A DNA stretch of 5,641 bases from Bacteroidia bacterium. Its GTDB lineage: Bacteria > Bacteroidota > Bacteroidia > Bacteroidales > CAJPTX01. The notes under the pieces were generated by a model. It saw only the letters and a list, made by a program, of their open reading frames with translations. It was not told the DNA's origin and did not search any database. The position numbers and the translations under genes are program-made. The DNA lies in NCBI GenBank assembly GCA_905373625.1, contig CAJPTS010000125.1:1-5641 (forward strand). Reading direction: 5' to 3'. Shown in pieces: positions 1 to 5,641 of the stretch (within the stretch, counting starts at the first letter, position 1; each line of letters opens with the position of its first letter).

Positions 1-245
1 GCCCAGTACTCTTCTCGCTTGACACTGAACTCTCCTATGAATTCCCACATAGAATCTCGGCAGTATTAACCGGAGTCAACCTTCTTAACATAGACCACCG
101 CAAGTGGAAGGATATCTCTTATTCGGCACTGATACGATCCGAACGTATTTATTACACTATACCTGGCTATGCTATGTTAAAACTCCGTTGGGAATTCGGT
201 AGCGAGGGGAGTAGTCGTACACAGATTAAGGTTATTCGCAAATAA
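1..245 (+). CDS. Outer-membrane beta-barrel protein, C-terminal end only (5' truncated by window)
   Basis: The frame beginning at base 3 is open to the TAA at 243-245 and gives 80 residues. It contains LLNIDHRKWKDISYS and then PGYAMLKLRWEFG, the alternating aromatic/polar pattern of closing strands in a Bacteroidota outer-membrane barrel. Aligned by eye with the end of the complete barrel protein encoded at 2300-5056, 43 of 66 residues match with no gaps, so this is the tail of a close paralogue. After the last barrel strand comes a 14-residue tail ending KVIRK, without the terminal aromatic residue usual in outer-membrane proteins. Family knowledge predicts an N-terminal signal peptide, regulatory-like domain and plug upstream of the window; none of that is visible here. 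A strong terminator follows 45 bases after the stop. The barrel assignment is firm, the substrate is unknown. Confidence 0.85.
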   Translation, partial: PVLFSLDTELSYEFPHRISAVLTGVNLLNIDHRKWKDISYSALIRSERIYYTIPGYAMLKLRWEFGSEGSSRTQIKVIRK

Positions 246-289
246 GAAGTCTTTCTCGTAGAGCAGAAAGCTAATTTATCGTACATCAG

Positions 290-324
290 ACGGACGAAGC
301 CGAGTGGTGCTTTGTCCGTTTTTT
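290..324 (+). terminator. Rho-independent terminator of the upstream barrel gene
   Basis: CGGACGAAGC (291-300) pairs with GCTTTGTCCG (309-318) around an 8-base loop. All ten positions pair, one as G:U, and the flanking A290:T319 can extend the stem. A run of six T follows at 319-324. It lies 45 bases after the stop of the partial barrel gene and about 100 bases before the helicase start, which argues that the helicase is transcribed separately. Confidence 0.9.
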
Positions 325-394
325 GTAAACTCCTAAATTTCAAACATTTCCCATTGTATTGTGGGAGTAAGGGGGTATAAAGCGCTCTTTTGTT

Positions 395-402
395 TAATTT
401 TA
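395..402 (+). promoter_or_regulatory. Possible -7 promoter box for the helicase gene
   Basis: TAATTTTA matches seven of eight positions of the Bacteroidota primary-sigma -7 consensus TAnnTTTG and lies 20 bases before the helicase ATG. No TTTG -33 element is visible at the expected distance upstream, so the call is weak. A promoter somewhere in 325-421 is nevertheless expected because a terminator precedes the gap. Confidence 0.22.
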
Positions 403-421
403 CTTCTACAAAATAGAGTTC

Positions 422-2164
422 ATGGAATTAGGAAATAATACAGAAGTAGAACTTGCCCGTAAGCTCGTGTTACATACTCACCACAATCTCTTCTTAACAG
501 GACGCGCTGGTACGGGCAAGACTACGTTCTTACGCACATTGTGCCAAGAGTTGCGTAAACCATATCTTGTGGTGGCATCTACGGGGATTGCTGCGCTCAA
601 TGCACAAGGAACGACGCTTCACTCGCAATTTAACCTCCCCATTGCTCCTTACCTCCCTGTAACAGATTTTACGGCGGAGAATCCAGCATTGAAAAAGATC
701 TCGCAAAAAGAGAAGCGTGACATTATCAAACGGGTGGAGCTGATCATCATTGACGAGGTGAGTATGGTACGCGCAGACACGCTTCAGGCACTCAGCGATC
801 GGTTGTGCCAAGTACGTAAGAATAATGCCCCCTTCGCGGGTGTACAGCTCCTACTGATAGGCGATCTCTACCAGTTACCCCCAGTAACAACCGAAGACTG
901 GACACTGATGACGTCCTACTATCGCACGCCGTTCTTCTTCTCAGCGCCCGCCTTTAAGAAGAGTCCTTTTTATTTCCTCGAGTTGCAAAAGATTTACCGT
1001 CAAAGCGATGCCCGATTCATTGAGATACTCGAGACGATCCGTACAGGTAGGGGCGCTCTGGAGGCTGCGCTTGACCAGCTCAATGCACACGTAGTACCCG
1101 ATAATGCTGCACTCGAGCTCGGTAAAAAAGAAGGGCAGATTATTTTAACGGCTTTGCGTAAACAAAGCGCCGAATATAACGAGGCGTGCTTGCAAGCACT
1201 ACCAAGCCCCGCATTTCACTATACCGCCGATGTAAGTGGTAATTACAATGAGAAAGATGCTCCCACTGACGTAGATTTGGTACTTAAAGAGGGGGCGCAA
1301 GTAATGTTTGTGCGCAATGAATTAGAAGATGGGCGCTACACAAATGGCGAGCTCGGGCGTATTTCGTACCTCTCTGAGAATGAGATTCAAGTGACCAAAT
1401 ACTCGGGAGGGATGCCAGTAAAGCTTAGCAAAGTGAAATGGGAGAAGTACGAGTATCGTCTTGATTCCGTCGCTCGCGAGATTAAGAAAAGCGTTGCAGG
1501 CACGTTTGTACAATACCCGATCCGCTTGGCATGGGCAATAACTATACACAAAAGCCAAGGACTCACCTTTGAATACGTCCGTCTGGACGCGCAGCGCATC
1601 TTTGCCGCAGGACAGCTATACGTGGCCTTGAGCCGCTGTCGGACGCTGGAGGGGATAGAGCTCACCGCCCCCATTCCCCAAAGCGCCATTCGCGTGAGCG
1701 ATACAATAGAGGCGTTTATTGATTATTGTCATACCCGACTGAAGAATCCGCAAGAATTATTGCAAGATTTGGAACGTTCGCATAACATCCGCGAGGTGCT
1801 GGATACCCTCAATTCTCTTACGATCGGGAAGACACGCAAAACATTGAGTGCGGATGCACTTGCCAACACCGTACTGCAATTCGTTGCAAAGAAAATACCA
1901 GTAAGTGAGATTTTTAATACATACGAGGTATCGGTGCGAGAGTTCACTAACACGGTGCGCACACTCCTATTAGAGGATAAACTTAGTATAGAAGAAATTA
2001 TAGACGCCGCTACGTTAGAGCATCTACGCAAGAGCTTTTCACACACTCCGAAGATGAAGATTACAGATCGTATCCAAGAACTGTACGGGAAGGCGAAATC
2101 CTACGAAGTGCGCTGGTACCAGACTTGGGAGGAGCAGCAACACGGGCTTTTTGCTTCCAAGTAA
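422..2164 (+). CDS. Pif1/RecD2-like superfamily 1B ATP-dependent DNA helicase with C-terminal HTH-like extension
   Basis: A cytoplasmic helicase that should couple ATP hydrolysis to 5'-3' DNA unwinding. Visible motifs, in order, are Walker A GRAGTGKTT (27-35), motif Ia STGIAALNAQGTTLHSQF (53-70), Walker B IIIDEVSMV (108-116, D111/E112), motif III QLLLIGDLYQLPPV (142-155), a region with GAQVMFVRNELEDGRYTNGE that matches the Pif1 RNA/DNA-strand-groove segment, motif V ITIHKSQGLT (373-382) and motif VI GQLYVALSRCR (397-407) with the probable arginine finger R405. All catalytic motifs appear intact. After about residue 470, an alpha-helical segment (roughly 474-530, including PVSEIFNTYEVSVREFTNTV and then DKLSIEEII) resembles the helix-turn-helix modules at the C-termini of some bacterial helicases. 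The ATG at 422 is chosen because Walker A follows at the usual distance and no earlier in-frame start is apparent after the terminator. The leader is A-rich with no strong Shine-Dalgarno. The gene sits between two paralogous barrel genes with no obvious functional tie. The helicase family is certain; its genome-maintenance role is inferred. Confidence 0.93.
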   Translation: MELGNNTEVELARKLVLHTHHNLFLTGRAGTGKTTFLRTLCQELRKPYLVVASTGIAALNAQGTTLHSQFNLPIAPYLPVTDFTAENPALKKISQKEKRDIIKRVELIIIDEVSMVRADTLQALSDRLCQVRKNNAPFAGVQLLLIGDLYQLPPVTTEDWTLMTSYYRTPFFFSAPAFKKSPFYFLELQKIYRQSDARFIEILETIRTGRGALEAALDQLNAHVVPDNAALELGKKEGQIILTALRKQSAEYNEACLQALPSPAFHYTADVSGNYNEKDAPTDVDLVLKEGAQVMFVRNELEDGRYTNGELGRISYLSENEIQVTKYSGGMPVKLSKVKWEKYEYRLDSVAREIKKSVAGTFVQYPIRLAWAITIHKSQGLTFEYVRLDAQRIFAAGQLYVALSRCRTLEGIELTAPIPQSAIRVSDTIEAFIDYCHTRLKNPQELLQDLERSHNIREVLDTLNSLTIGKTRKTLSADALANTVLQFVAKKIPVSEIFNTYEVSVREFTNTVRTLLLEDKLSIEEIIDAATLEHLRKSFSHTPKMKITDRIQELYGKAKSYEVRWYQTWEEQQHGLFASK

Positions 2165-2202
2165 AGCTTTTACGATTCATTCTATATTACACGTACGGCA
2201 CT

Positions 2203-2229
2203 TTTGGTTAGGCTGAGGCAAGATTTTTG
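2203..2229 (+). promoter_or_regulatory. Possible promoter of the complete barrel gene
   Basis: TTTG at 2203-2206 could be a -33 element and GATTTTTG at 2222-2229 matches seven of eight positions of the Bacteroidota -7 consensus TAnnTTTG. The gap between them is 15 bases, shorter than the roughly 19-21 usual for this promoter class, so the pairing is doubtful. If real, transcription would begin near 2236, immediately before the leader hairpin at 2237-2265. Confidence 0.3.
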
Positions 2230-2236
2230 TTGAACA

Positions 2237-2265
2237 GCAAGTAGAGTCGTAATAGACTCTGTTGC
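2237..2265 (+). promoter_or_regulatory. 5'-leader hairpin ahead of the barrel gene
   Basis: AGAGTC (2243-2248) pairs perfectly with GACTCT (2255-2260) around the loop GTAATA. The stem extends outward through U2242:G2261 and, after a bulged G2241, through GCAA (2237-2240) with TTGC (2262-2265). That gives eleven pairs with one bulge. No T-run follows, so it is not a terminator. It ends 34 bases before the ATG and would form at or near the mRNA 5' end, a position consistent with message stabilisation or translational control. The structure is visible; its role is inferred. Confidence 0.45.
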
Positions 2266-2299
2266 ACATCAGAACAAGCTTTTACAAATCAAAAAAGTC

Positions 2300-5056
2300 A
2301 TGAATCGCACTGTGTATTCTCTAGTACTTGCGGTGTTGCTTCTTGGTGCTCTGCAGTTACGTGCACAAAAAGAAGTAGCACGTGGTATAGTTCGAGACGA
2401 GAGCGATACGCCCATTGCCGTGGCTGTAGTCTTGACCATACAACCACGCGATTCGTCTATTGTGACACATACAGTAACTAATACGGCGGGCGTCTTTCGC
2501 ATTCAGGGTGACCTCGAGGGCAAATACTGGCTGCAAGTACATCAGATAGGATATGTATCTCACAACGTGGAAGTGACCCTGCCACTCTCCACTCCCTTAA
2601 GTATAGTATTACGCGAAGATCCCAAGGAAATAGAAGCCGTGCGCATAAGTGGACGGCGTGGGGGTATGACGCGAAAAGGAGACACGGTAGGTTATAATCT
2701 CAAGGCTTATGCTACGGGAATGGAAAAGACCTTGGGCGATGTACTAGCGAACCTCCCTGGTGTAAAAGTCTCGGCAGATGGACAGGTCACTGCACAGGGG
2801 AAGGAGGTCTCTAAGATCCTTTTCAACGGACGTGACTATTTTGGCGACAACGTGGCAATGGCGACAAAGAATATAGACGCGCAGGTGGCCGATAGTGTAA
2901 AGGTGATACAGGGCTATAGTGAGTATGACATCTTCCGGGGGTTCCGCAATGTGGATAAAACGGTAATTGACGTGGGGGTAAAAGAGGGGATGATGAGTAA
3001 TGTGTTCGGGAAAATAGAAGCTGGCGGGGGGTATCGGAACGCCTATTTGGGACGAGCACAAACGTATTATATGGGAACGAATCACATGTTCTCGGCACTT
3101 GTGGCATCTAACAATGTGGCAGAAAACACCTTCACTCTCATGGATTATCTTGCCATGCAAGGAGGGCTCGTAACACCCGATGGAGGCTTCCAAGCGAAGT
3201 TTGATGTGGACGAGTCTTTAACGCCGATAGTGTATCCGCCGAAGGATACTTACAAAACCATTTCCCATGCAGTAAACCTTCTGTATAATTATCACCGCCA
3301 GAACAAGCTAAAAATAACTGCTGCAGCTATGACTGCTAAGGGAGAAAACGACGGTAAGACGGAGCTCCTGCGAACCTTCGTGCTCGGATCACAACAAGGT
3401 ACATCTTTCACTACGGGAAGCACACGCCACCACGAGGTGCAACATGCATTGGGGAACTTTGGCATTTCCTACAACCCAACAGAGGCACTTATGCTTATGG
3501 TGGGCGCTATGGCGGACATGGGTACTTCTGATTCGCGCAATGTTTATAATGACTACTACGCCTCCAAGCTTACCAACACGATTGTAAAAGAGAGGGAACG
3601 ACCTTTTACTTGGAATGTTAAGGGGGGCGTGTATTACAAACCCAACAGTCACCTTTTCTATGTGGCTGGCAATGCGCTTTCCGAGCGCAAGCGCCCTATT
3701 GCTGATCTCGATGCGTCTGACCTTTACCTCCCACTCAGTATGTTAGCAAAGGATGGACGGTATATGCTTCAGTTTATCGAAAAGCAGAATATTACGACCT
3801 ACAACGCAGAGCTTGGGGTACGATTCAAGCTCACAGACAAGCAGGACTTAAAGGTTTGGCTTGCGAATACACATGTCAGCAATCGTACAAATACATACTT
3901 CGAGAGCGCTAATCCTATTTCTGTACTTGGCACTTTTGATGGCGAGCTCAATACTGATTTAAACTTCTTACAGAACCAAGCCTATCTCGGGCTAAACTGG
4001 CGATACGACGACGAAAAGCATTTTACGTGGTCTGCCGAATTATTAGGCTCATACCTTATGCAAAATGCCCGACAACCGCAGCTAAACAGACAGCTCTCGG
4101 GATTCTATGTTACACCGCGACTCTATTTCCGCTACCGTATACAGCCCAACATGTCGTTAAGTGCTGAGTTTGCCTCGCAAGTCAAGCCACAGAGCGCCTC
4201 CAGTTTACGGTATGGGATGCAGATGACGTCCTATCGCTCCATCACACAGAATCACGACTATTCGCGCCTCTTCAATCGCGACATCTACTCCTCTTTACGC
4301 TATCGGTACGATCCCACTGAGGAGTCTTATAGCCTTAGCGCCAATGCACGTTACACAAGAAATCAGTCTCCGTTCTCGCAAATGAATCAGATCGATTTGC
4401 TGAGTATAACCAACCCTTTTGACGTATCTAATGCGGAGAATATGAAATTTAGCGTGGAGGGCTCAAATCGCTTTGCGGGGATTTGGACAGTGTCTTTGGA
4501 TCTGGATTGGCGTTATGCCGCAGCCGATCTCCTATACCATAACACGCTCTCACGCTCCGTCCGCCAAGGTCCAGAAATAGAACTAGAAGCTCGTAGTGCA
4601 TATTCTTCACTCTTCAATATGGAATTCGGAGTACAAGGCGAACGAAAAGAGTACAAAATCGGCAGCAATCCTACAACGGTAGACTACTACGCCTCGGCAA
4701 AAGCCAAACTGCTATTTGAATACGGCGCTTTCCGTGCCGAGCTGGGGGGCAACTATTCTCTGAGTGCTTATAGTGACAAGAGTCCACAGTTATTCGGTTT
4801 AGATGCTGAGTTATCTTACGATATTAAGTACGGTATTTCGGTAATACTGATGGGCAGTAACTTGTTGAATATCAATTTGCGGGAGTGGGTAGATATATCT
4901 TACTCTGATCTCTTTCGATCCGAACGCGTATATCAGTCCATGCCGGGCTATGCTATGCTCAAAATGCGTTGGGAATTTGGTCAGAATCGGAACAAGACGC
5001 CCGAAAAACCACGTGGGTTGAAGCGACTTATGCGCGGACGCCCTCCGAGAAAGTAA
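2300..5056 (+). CDS. Outer-membrane beta-barrel protein with carboxypeptidase-regulatory-like and plug domains (TonB-dependent-receptor-like)
   Basis: A 918-residue outer-membrane protein. Residues 1-22 form a signal peptide (basic N-terminus, hydrophobic core LVLAVLLLGAL, cleavage probably after LRA22). Residues 24 to about 105 are a carboxypeptidase-regulatory-like beta-sandwich (GIVRDESDTPI, NTAGVFRI, HQIGYVSH). A linker IEAVRISG (111-118) leads to a plug-like domain, about 124-235, with the typical LANLPGVKVSADGQV and ILFNGRDYFGD elements. The remainder to about 894 is barrel, rich in alternating aromatic strands, ending MLKMRWEFG. This order matches the Bacteroidota outer-membrane barrel family related to TonB-dependent receptors; no SusD partner is encoded nearby, so a glycan-uptake role is not supported and the substrate is unknown. 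A 24-residue tail (895-918) follows the last strand with ten K/R and one acidic residue, which is unusual for a protein expected to end at an aromatic barrel residue. The ATG at 2300 is supported by the signal peptide immediately after it and the A-rich AAAAAAG leader. It is a paralogue of the truncated gene at the window start. Confidence 0.9.
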   Translation: MNRTVYSLVLAVLLLGALQLRAQKEVARGIVRDESDTPIAVAVVLTIQPRDSSIVTHTVTNTAGVFRIQGDLEGKYWLQVHQIGYVSHNVEVTLPLSTPLSIVLREDPKEIEAVRISGRRGGMTRKGDTVGYNLKAYATGMEKTLGDVLANLPGVKVSADGQVTAQGKEVSKILFNGRDYFGDNVAMATKNIDAQVADSVKVIQGYSEYDIFRGFRNVDKTVIDVGVKEGMMSNVFGKIEAGGGYRNAYLGRAQTYYMGTNHMFSALVASNNVAENTFTLMDYLAMQGGLVTPDGGFQAKFDVDESLTPIVYPPKDTYKTISHAVNLLYNYHRQNKLKITAAAMTAKGENDGKTELLRTFVLGSQQGTSFTTGSTRHHEVQHALGNFGISYNPTEALMLMVGAMADMGTSDSRNVYNDYYASKLTNTIVKERERPFTWNVKGGVYYKPNSHLFYVAGNALSERKRPIADLDASDLYLPLSMLAKDGRYMLQFIEKQNITTYNAELGVRFKLTDKQDLKVWLANTHVSNRTNTYFESANPISVLGTFDGELNTDLNFLQNQAYLGLNWRYDDEKHFTWSAELLGSYLMQNARQPQLNRQLSGFYVTPRLYFRYRIQPNMSLSAEFASQVKPQSASSLRYGMQMTSYRSITQNHDYSRLFNRDIYSSLRYRYDPTEESYSLSANARYTRNQSPFSQMNQIDLLSITNPFDVSNAENMKFSVEGSNRFAGIWTVSLDLDWRYAAADLLYHNTLSRSVRQGPEIELEARSAYSSLFNMEFGVQGERKEYKIGSNPTTVDYYASAKAKLLFEYGAFRAELGGNYSLSAYSDKSPQLFGLDAELSYDIKYGISVILMGSNLLNINLREWVDISYSDLFRSERVYQSMPGYAMLKMRWEFGQNRNKTPEKPRGLKRLMRGRPPRK

Positions 5057-5080
5057 GTTAAACAGAAGTTCAAAGTACAA

Positions 5081-5113
5081 TCTAAGCTAAAAGTATAAAG
5101 CTAAAAGCTTAGA
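5081..5113. repeat. A-rich repeat cluster with inverted arms after the barrel gene
   Basis: TCTAAGCT (5081-5088) and AGCTTAGA (5106-5113) are perfect 8-base inverted arms around 17 bases. Overlapping them, AAGCTAAAAG occurs twice in direct orientation (5084-5093 and 5098-5107, period 14). No T-run follows on either strand, so this is at best a weak terminator for the barrel gene; it may equally be an IS-edge sequence or the low-complexity spacer common in Bacteroidota. Confidence 0.5.
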
Positions 5114-5468
5114 GTGTATGTGCCCTATTGGCGCTAGTTAAAAGTTGCGCAACGCCTTTATTGAGCTTTTCAAGCTCCGAACGCGTGTCCTCGTGATCAT
5201 CGGCTACTCGACTTAGGCTTCTGGAGGCAAAACGGCGTATCTACGATTGTGGCATCTATACAAACTCCCTCTTCGATACGAGCTATTCGGTGCTTCACAA
5301 ATTGCTTTTAGAACAAGCAATTTGTGAAGCATGAGACCATCGTAGGCGGGATTGTCGACGGCATTCTGTGTTTTGGTGTACTTCTTATTGATGAGAGTGC
5401 CAAGTTTCAAAATTCACGCATTTATCTATTTTGGCGAGAAAGCCATTATTCCTAATGCTTGTGTACAT
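5109..5468 (-). pseudogene. IS5-family transposase relic, N-terminal half, frameshifted and internally deleted
   Basis: Reading leftward, four frame segments together resemble the N-terminal half of a Bacteroidota IS5-family transposase. From 5468 to 5400 comes NNGFLAKIDKCVNFETW. After a frameshift, 5399 to about 5308 gives GTLINKKYTKTQNAV and NPAYDGLMLHKLLVL. After an internal deletion and frame change, 5304 to 5200 gives QFVKHRIARIEEGV followed by CIDATIVDTPF, whose DATIVDTP is the conserved catalytic-aspartate region of the family. After another frameshift, about 5210 to 5109 gives VADDHEDTRSELEKL and degenerates to a stop. In intact relatives roughly 70-80 residues lie between the second and third segments; here they are missing. 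The 65-codon frame open from 5410 to 5213 is therefore only the second segment plus out-of-frame sequence. The family match rests on remembered motifs, not a database search. Confidence 0.75.
5291..5331. repeat. Perfect 17-bp inverted repeat inside the transposase relic
   Basis: TGCTTCACAAATTGCTT (5291-5307) is the exact reverse complement of AAGCAATTTGTGAAGCA (5315-5331), with the 7-base spacer TTAGAAC. Both arms also read as transposase coding sequence on the minus strand, in different frames: the 5315-5331 arm encodes the LHKLL stretch and the 5291-5307 arm encodes QFVKH. The repeat coincides with the internal deletion junction of the relic. No T-run follows on either strand, so it is not a standard terminator. 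Confidence 0.9.
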
Positions 5469-5480
5469 TCCTCATGTACA
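5462..5480. repeat. 7-bp perfect hairpin TGTACAT/ATGTACA
   Basis: TGTACAT (5462-5468) and ATGTACA (5474-5480) are perfect inverted arms around TCCTC. The left arm contains, on the minus strand, the ATG (5468-5466) from which the first transposase segment can be read. It may be a fossil operator or a chance palindrome in AT-rich DNA. Confidence 0.5.
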
Positions 5481-5591
5481 GCATCTACGATGGTATATTT
5501 CTTTTCGCCTACTTTTTATTCTGATTTATTGTACAATAGCTAGTATAAATCACCGAATTAGATAAATTTTACCGTGCAGTAGTCTTATAGC

Positions 5592-5641
5592 TGGTTTGGT
5601 GGTGGTAAAGCACGCTACCGCGGTCTCGCCAAAATGCATAC
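5592..5641 (+). pseudogene. IS5-family transposase C-terminal fragment, running off the window
   Basis: The frame starting at 5592 reads WFGGGKARYRGLAKMHT up to the window edge. This closely resembles the signature near the C-terminus of IS5-family transposases (R-W-F-x-G-G-x-A-R-Y-R-G-L-A-x-x-H), close to the end of the DDE catalytic domain. Directly upstream the frame is interrupted by a TAG at 5580-5582 and the expected VVERTFG segment is not readable, so the gene is broken at its 5' side. The fragment probably continues past 5641 toward the usual MEAIAYNLYRSP region. It lies on the opposite strand to the N-terminal relic. Confidence 0.72.

Larger units (their letters stand above)
5109..5641. 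mobile_element. Decayed and rearranged IS5-family insertion sequence remnants
   Basis: This stretch contains no intact gene. Translated pieces of an IS5-family transposase are recognisable on the minus strand at 5109-5468 and on the plus strand from 5592 to the window edge. Between them, 5469-5591 is AT-rich; the only hint is a possible degraded transposase segment reading FYRAVV at 5567-5584 on the plus strand, in a different frame from the following fragment. Terminal inverted repeats and target duplications could not be identified. The two divergent pieces could be two insertions or one element with an inverted half. Confidence 0.7.

Noticed and set aside
1729..2046. 105-codon minus-strand frame inside the helicase gene
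   Set aside because: Antisense to conserved helicase coding sequence, with no motif, and composition typical of a shadow.
2744..3193. 149-codon open frame on the minus strand inside the barrel gene
   Set aside because: It lies wholly within a well-supported coding sequence; its His/Cys/Arg-rich composition is typical of an antisense shadow and no domain is recognisable.
2300..5056. Interpretation as a SusC-type glycan importer
   Set aside because: No SusD-like gene is adjacent within the window, and the domain order is shared by many Bacteroidota barrels of unknown substrate.
5144..5177. Palindrome GTTGCGCAAC (5144-5153) and small hairpin GAGCTT/AAGCTC (5163-5177)
   Set aside because: Both fall inside the relic's coding remnant (the second encodes ELEKL), are short, and are plausibly chance.
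5440..5525. Minus-strand reading KVGEKKYTIVDAVHEECTQ
   Set aside because: A short open stretch that looks protein-like but overlaps the better-supported NNGFLAKIDKCVNFETW frame; I could not tie it to any family.
5352..5543. 63-codon plus-strand frame beginning MSTAFCVLVYF
   Set aside because: It runs antisense to the recognisable transposase segments (NPAYDG, KIDKCVNFETW) and then into AT-rich DNA; the hydrophobic look comes from complementing that sequence.
1..5641. CRISPR array, tRNA or rRNA genes
   Set aside because: No regularly spaced repeats and no recognisable tRNA cloverleaf or rRNA sequence were seen.

Overview
The window looks like chromosomal DNA from a Bacteroidota bacterium, most likely Porphyromonas or a close relative. 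The evidence is two outer-membrane barrel proteins with the carboxypeptidase-regulatory-like plus plug architecture typical of that phylum, A-rich leaders without a strong Shine-Dalgarno, TAnnTTTG-like promoter boxes, and relics of an IS5-family transposase of the type common in Porphyromonas. The genus assignment is inference.

Layout. Bases 1-245 hold the 3' end of an outer-membrane barrel gene (81 codons visible, 5' end outside the window), closed by a strong intrinsic terminator at 290-324. Bases 422-2164 encode an intact 580-residue Pif1/RecD2-like superfamily 1B DNA helicase with a C-terminal extension resembling a helix-turn-helix module. After a 135-base gap carrying a possible promoter and a clear 5'-leader hairpin, bases 2300-5056 encode an intact 918-residue outer-membrane protein: signal peptide, carboxypeptidase-regulatory-like domain, TonB-receptor-style plug, beta-barrel, then an unusual basic tail. 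Its last 66 barrel residues are about 65 % identical (43/66, counted by eye) to the partial gene at the window start, so the two are paralogues flanking the helicase.

From 5057 to the end there is no intact gene. This part holds a short A-rich repeat cluster and decayed IS5-family transposase pieces. The N-terminal half lies on the minus strand (5468 down to 5109, with frameshifts and an internal deletion). The C-terminal signature lies on the plus strand (5592 onward, running out of the window). A perfect 17-bp inverted repeat with a 7-base loop sits exactly at the internal deletion junction.

The helicase and barrel genes have no evident functional link. All are on the plus strand, but the terminator and the gaps suggest separate transcripts. 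I did not find convincing evidence for a new multi-gene system. The most noteworthy items are the repeated barrel family around the helicase, the basic tails beyond the last barrel strand, the 5'-leader hairpin, and the rearranged IS relic with its deletion-junction palindrome.
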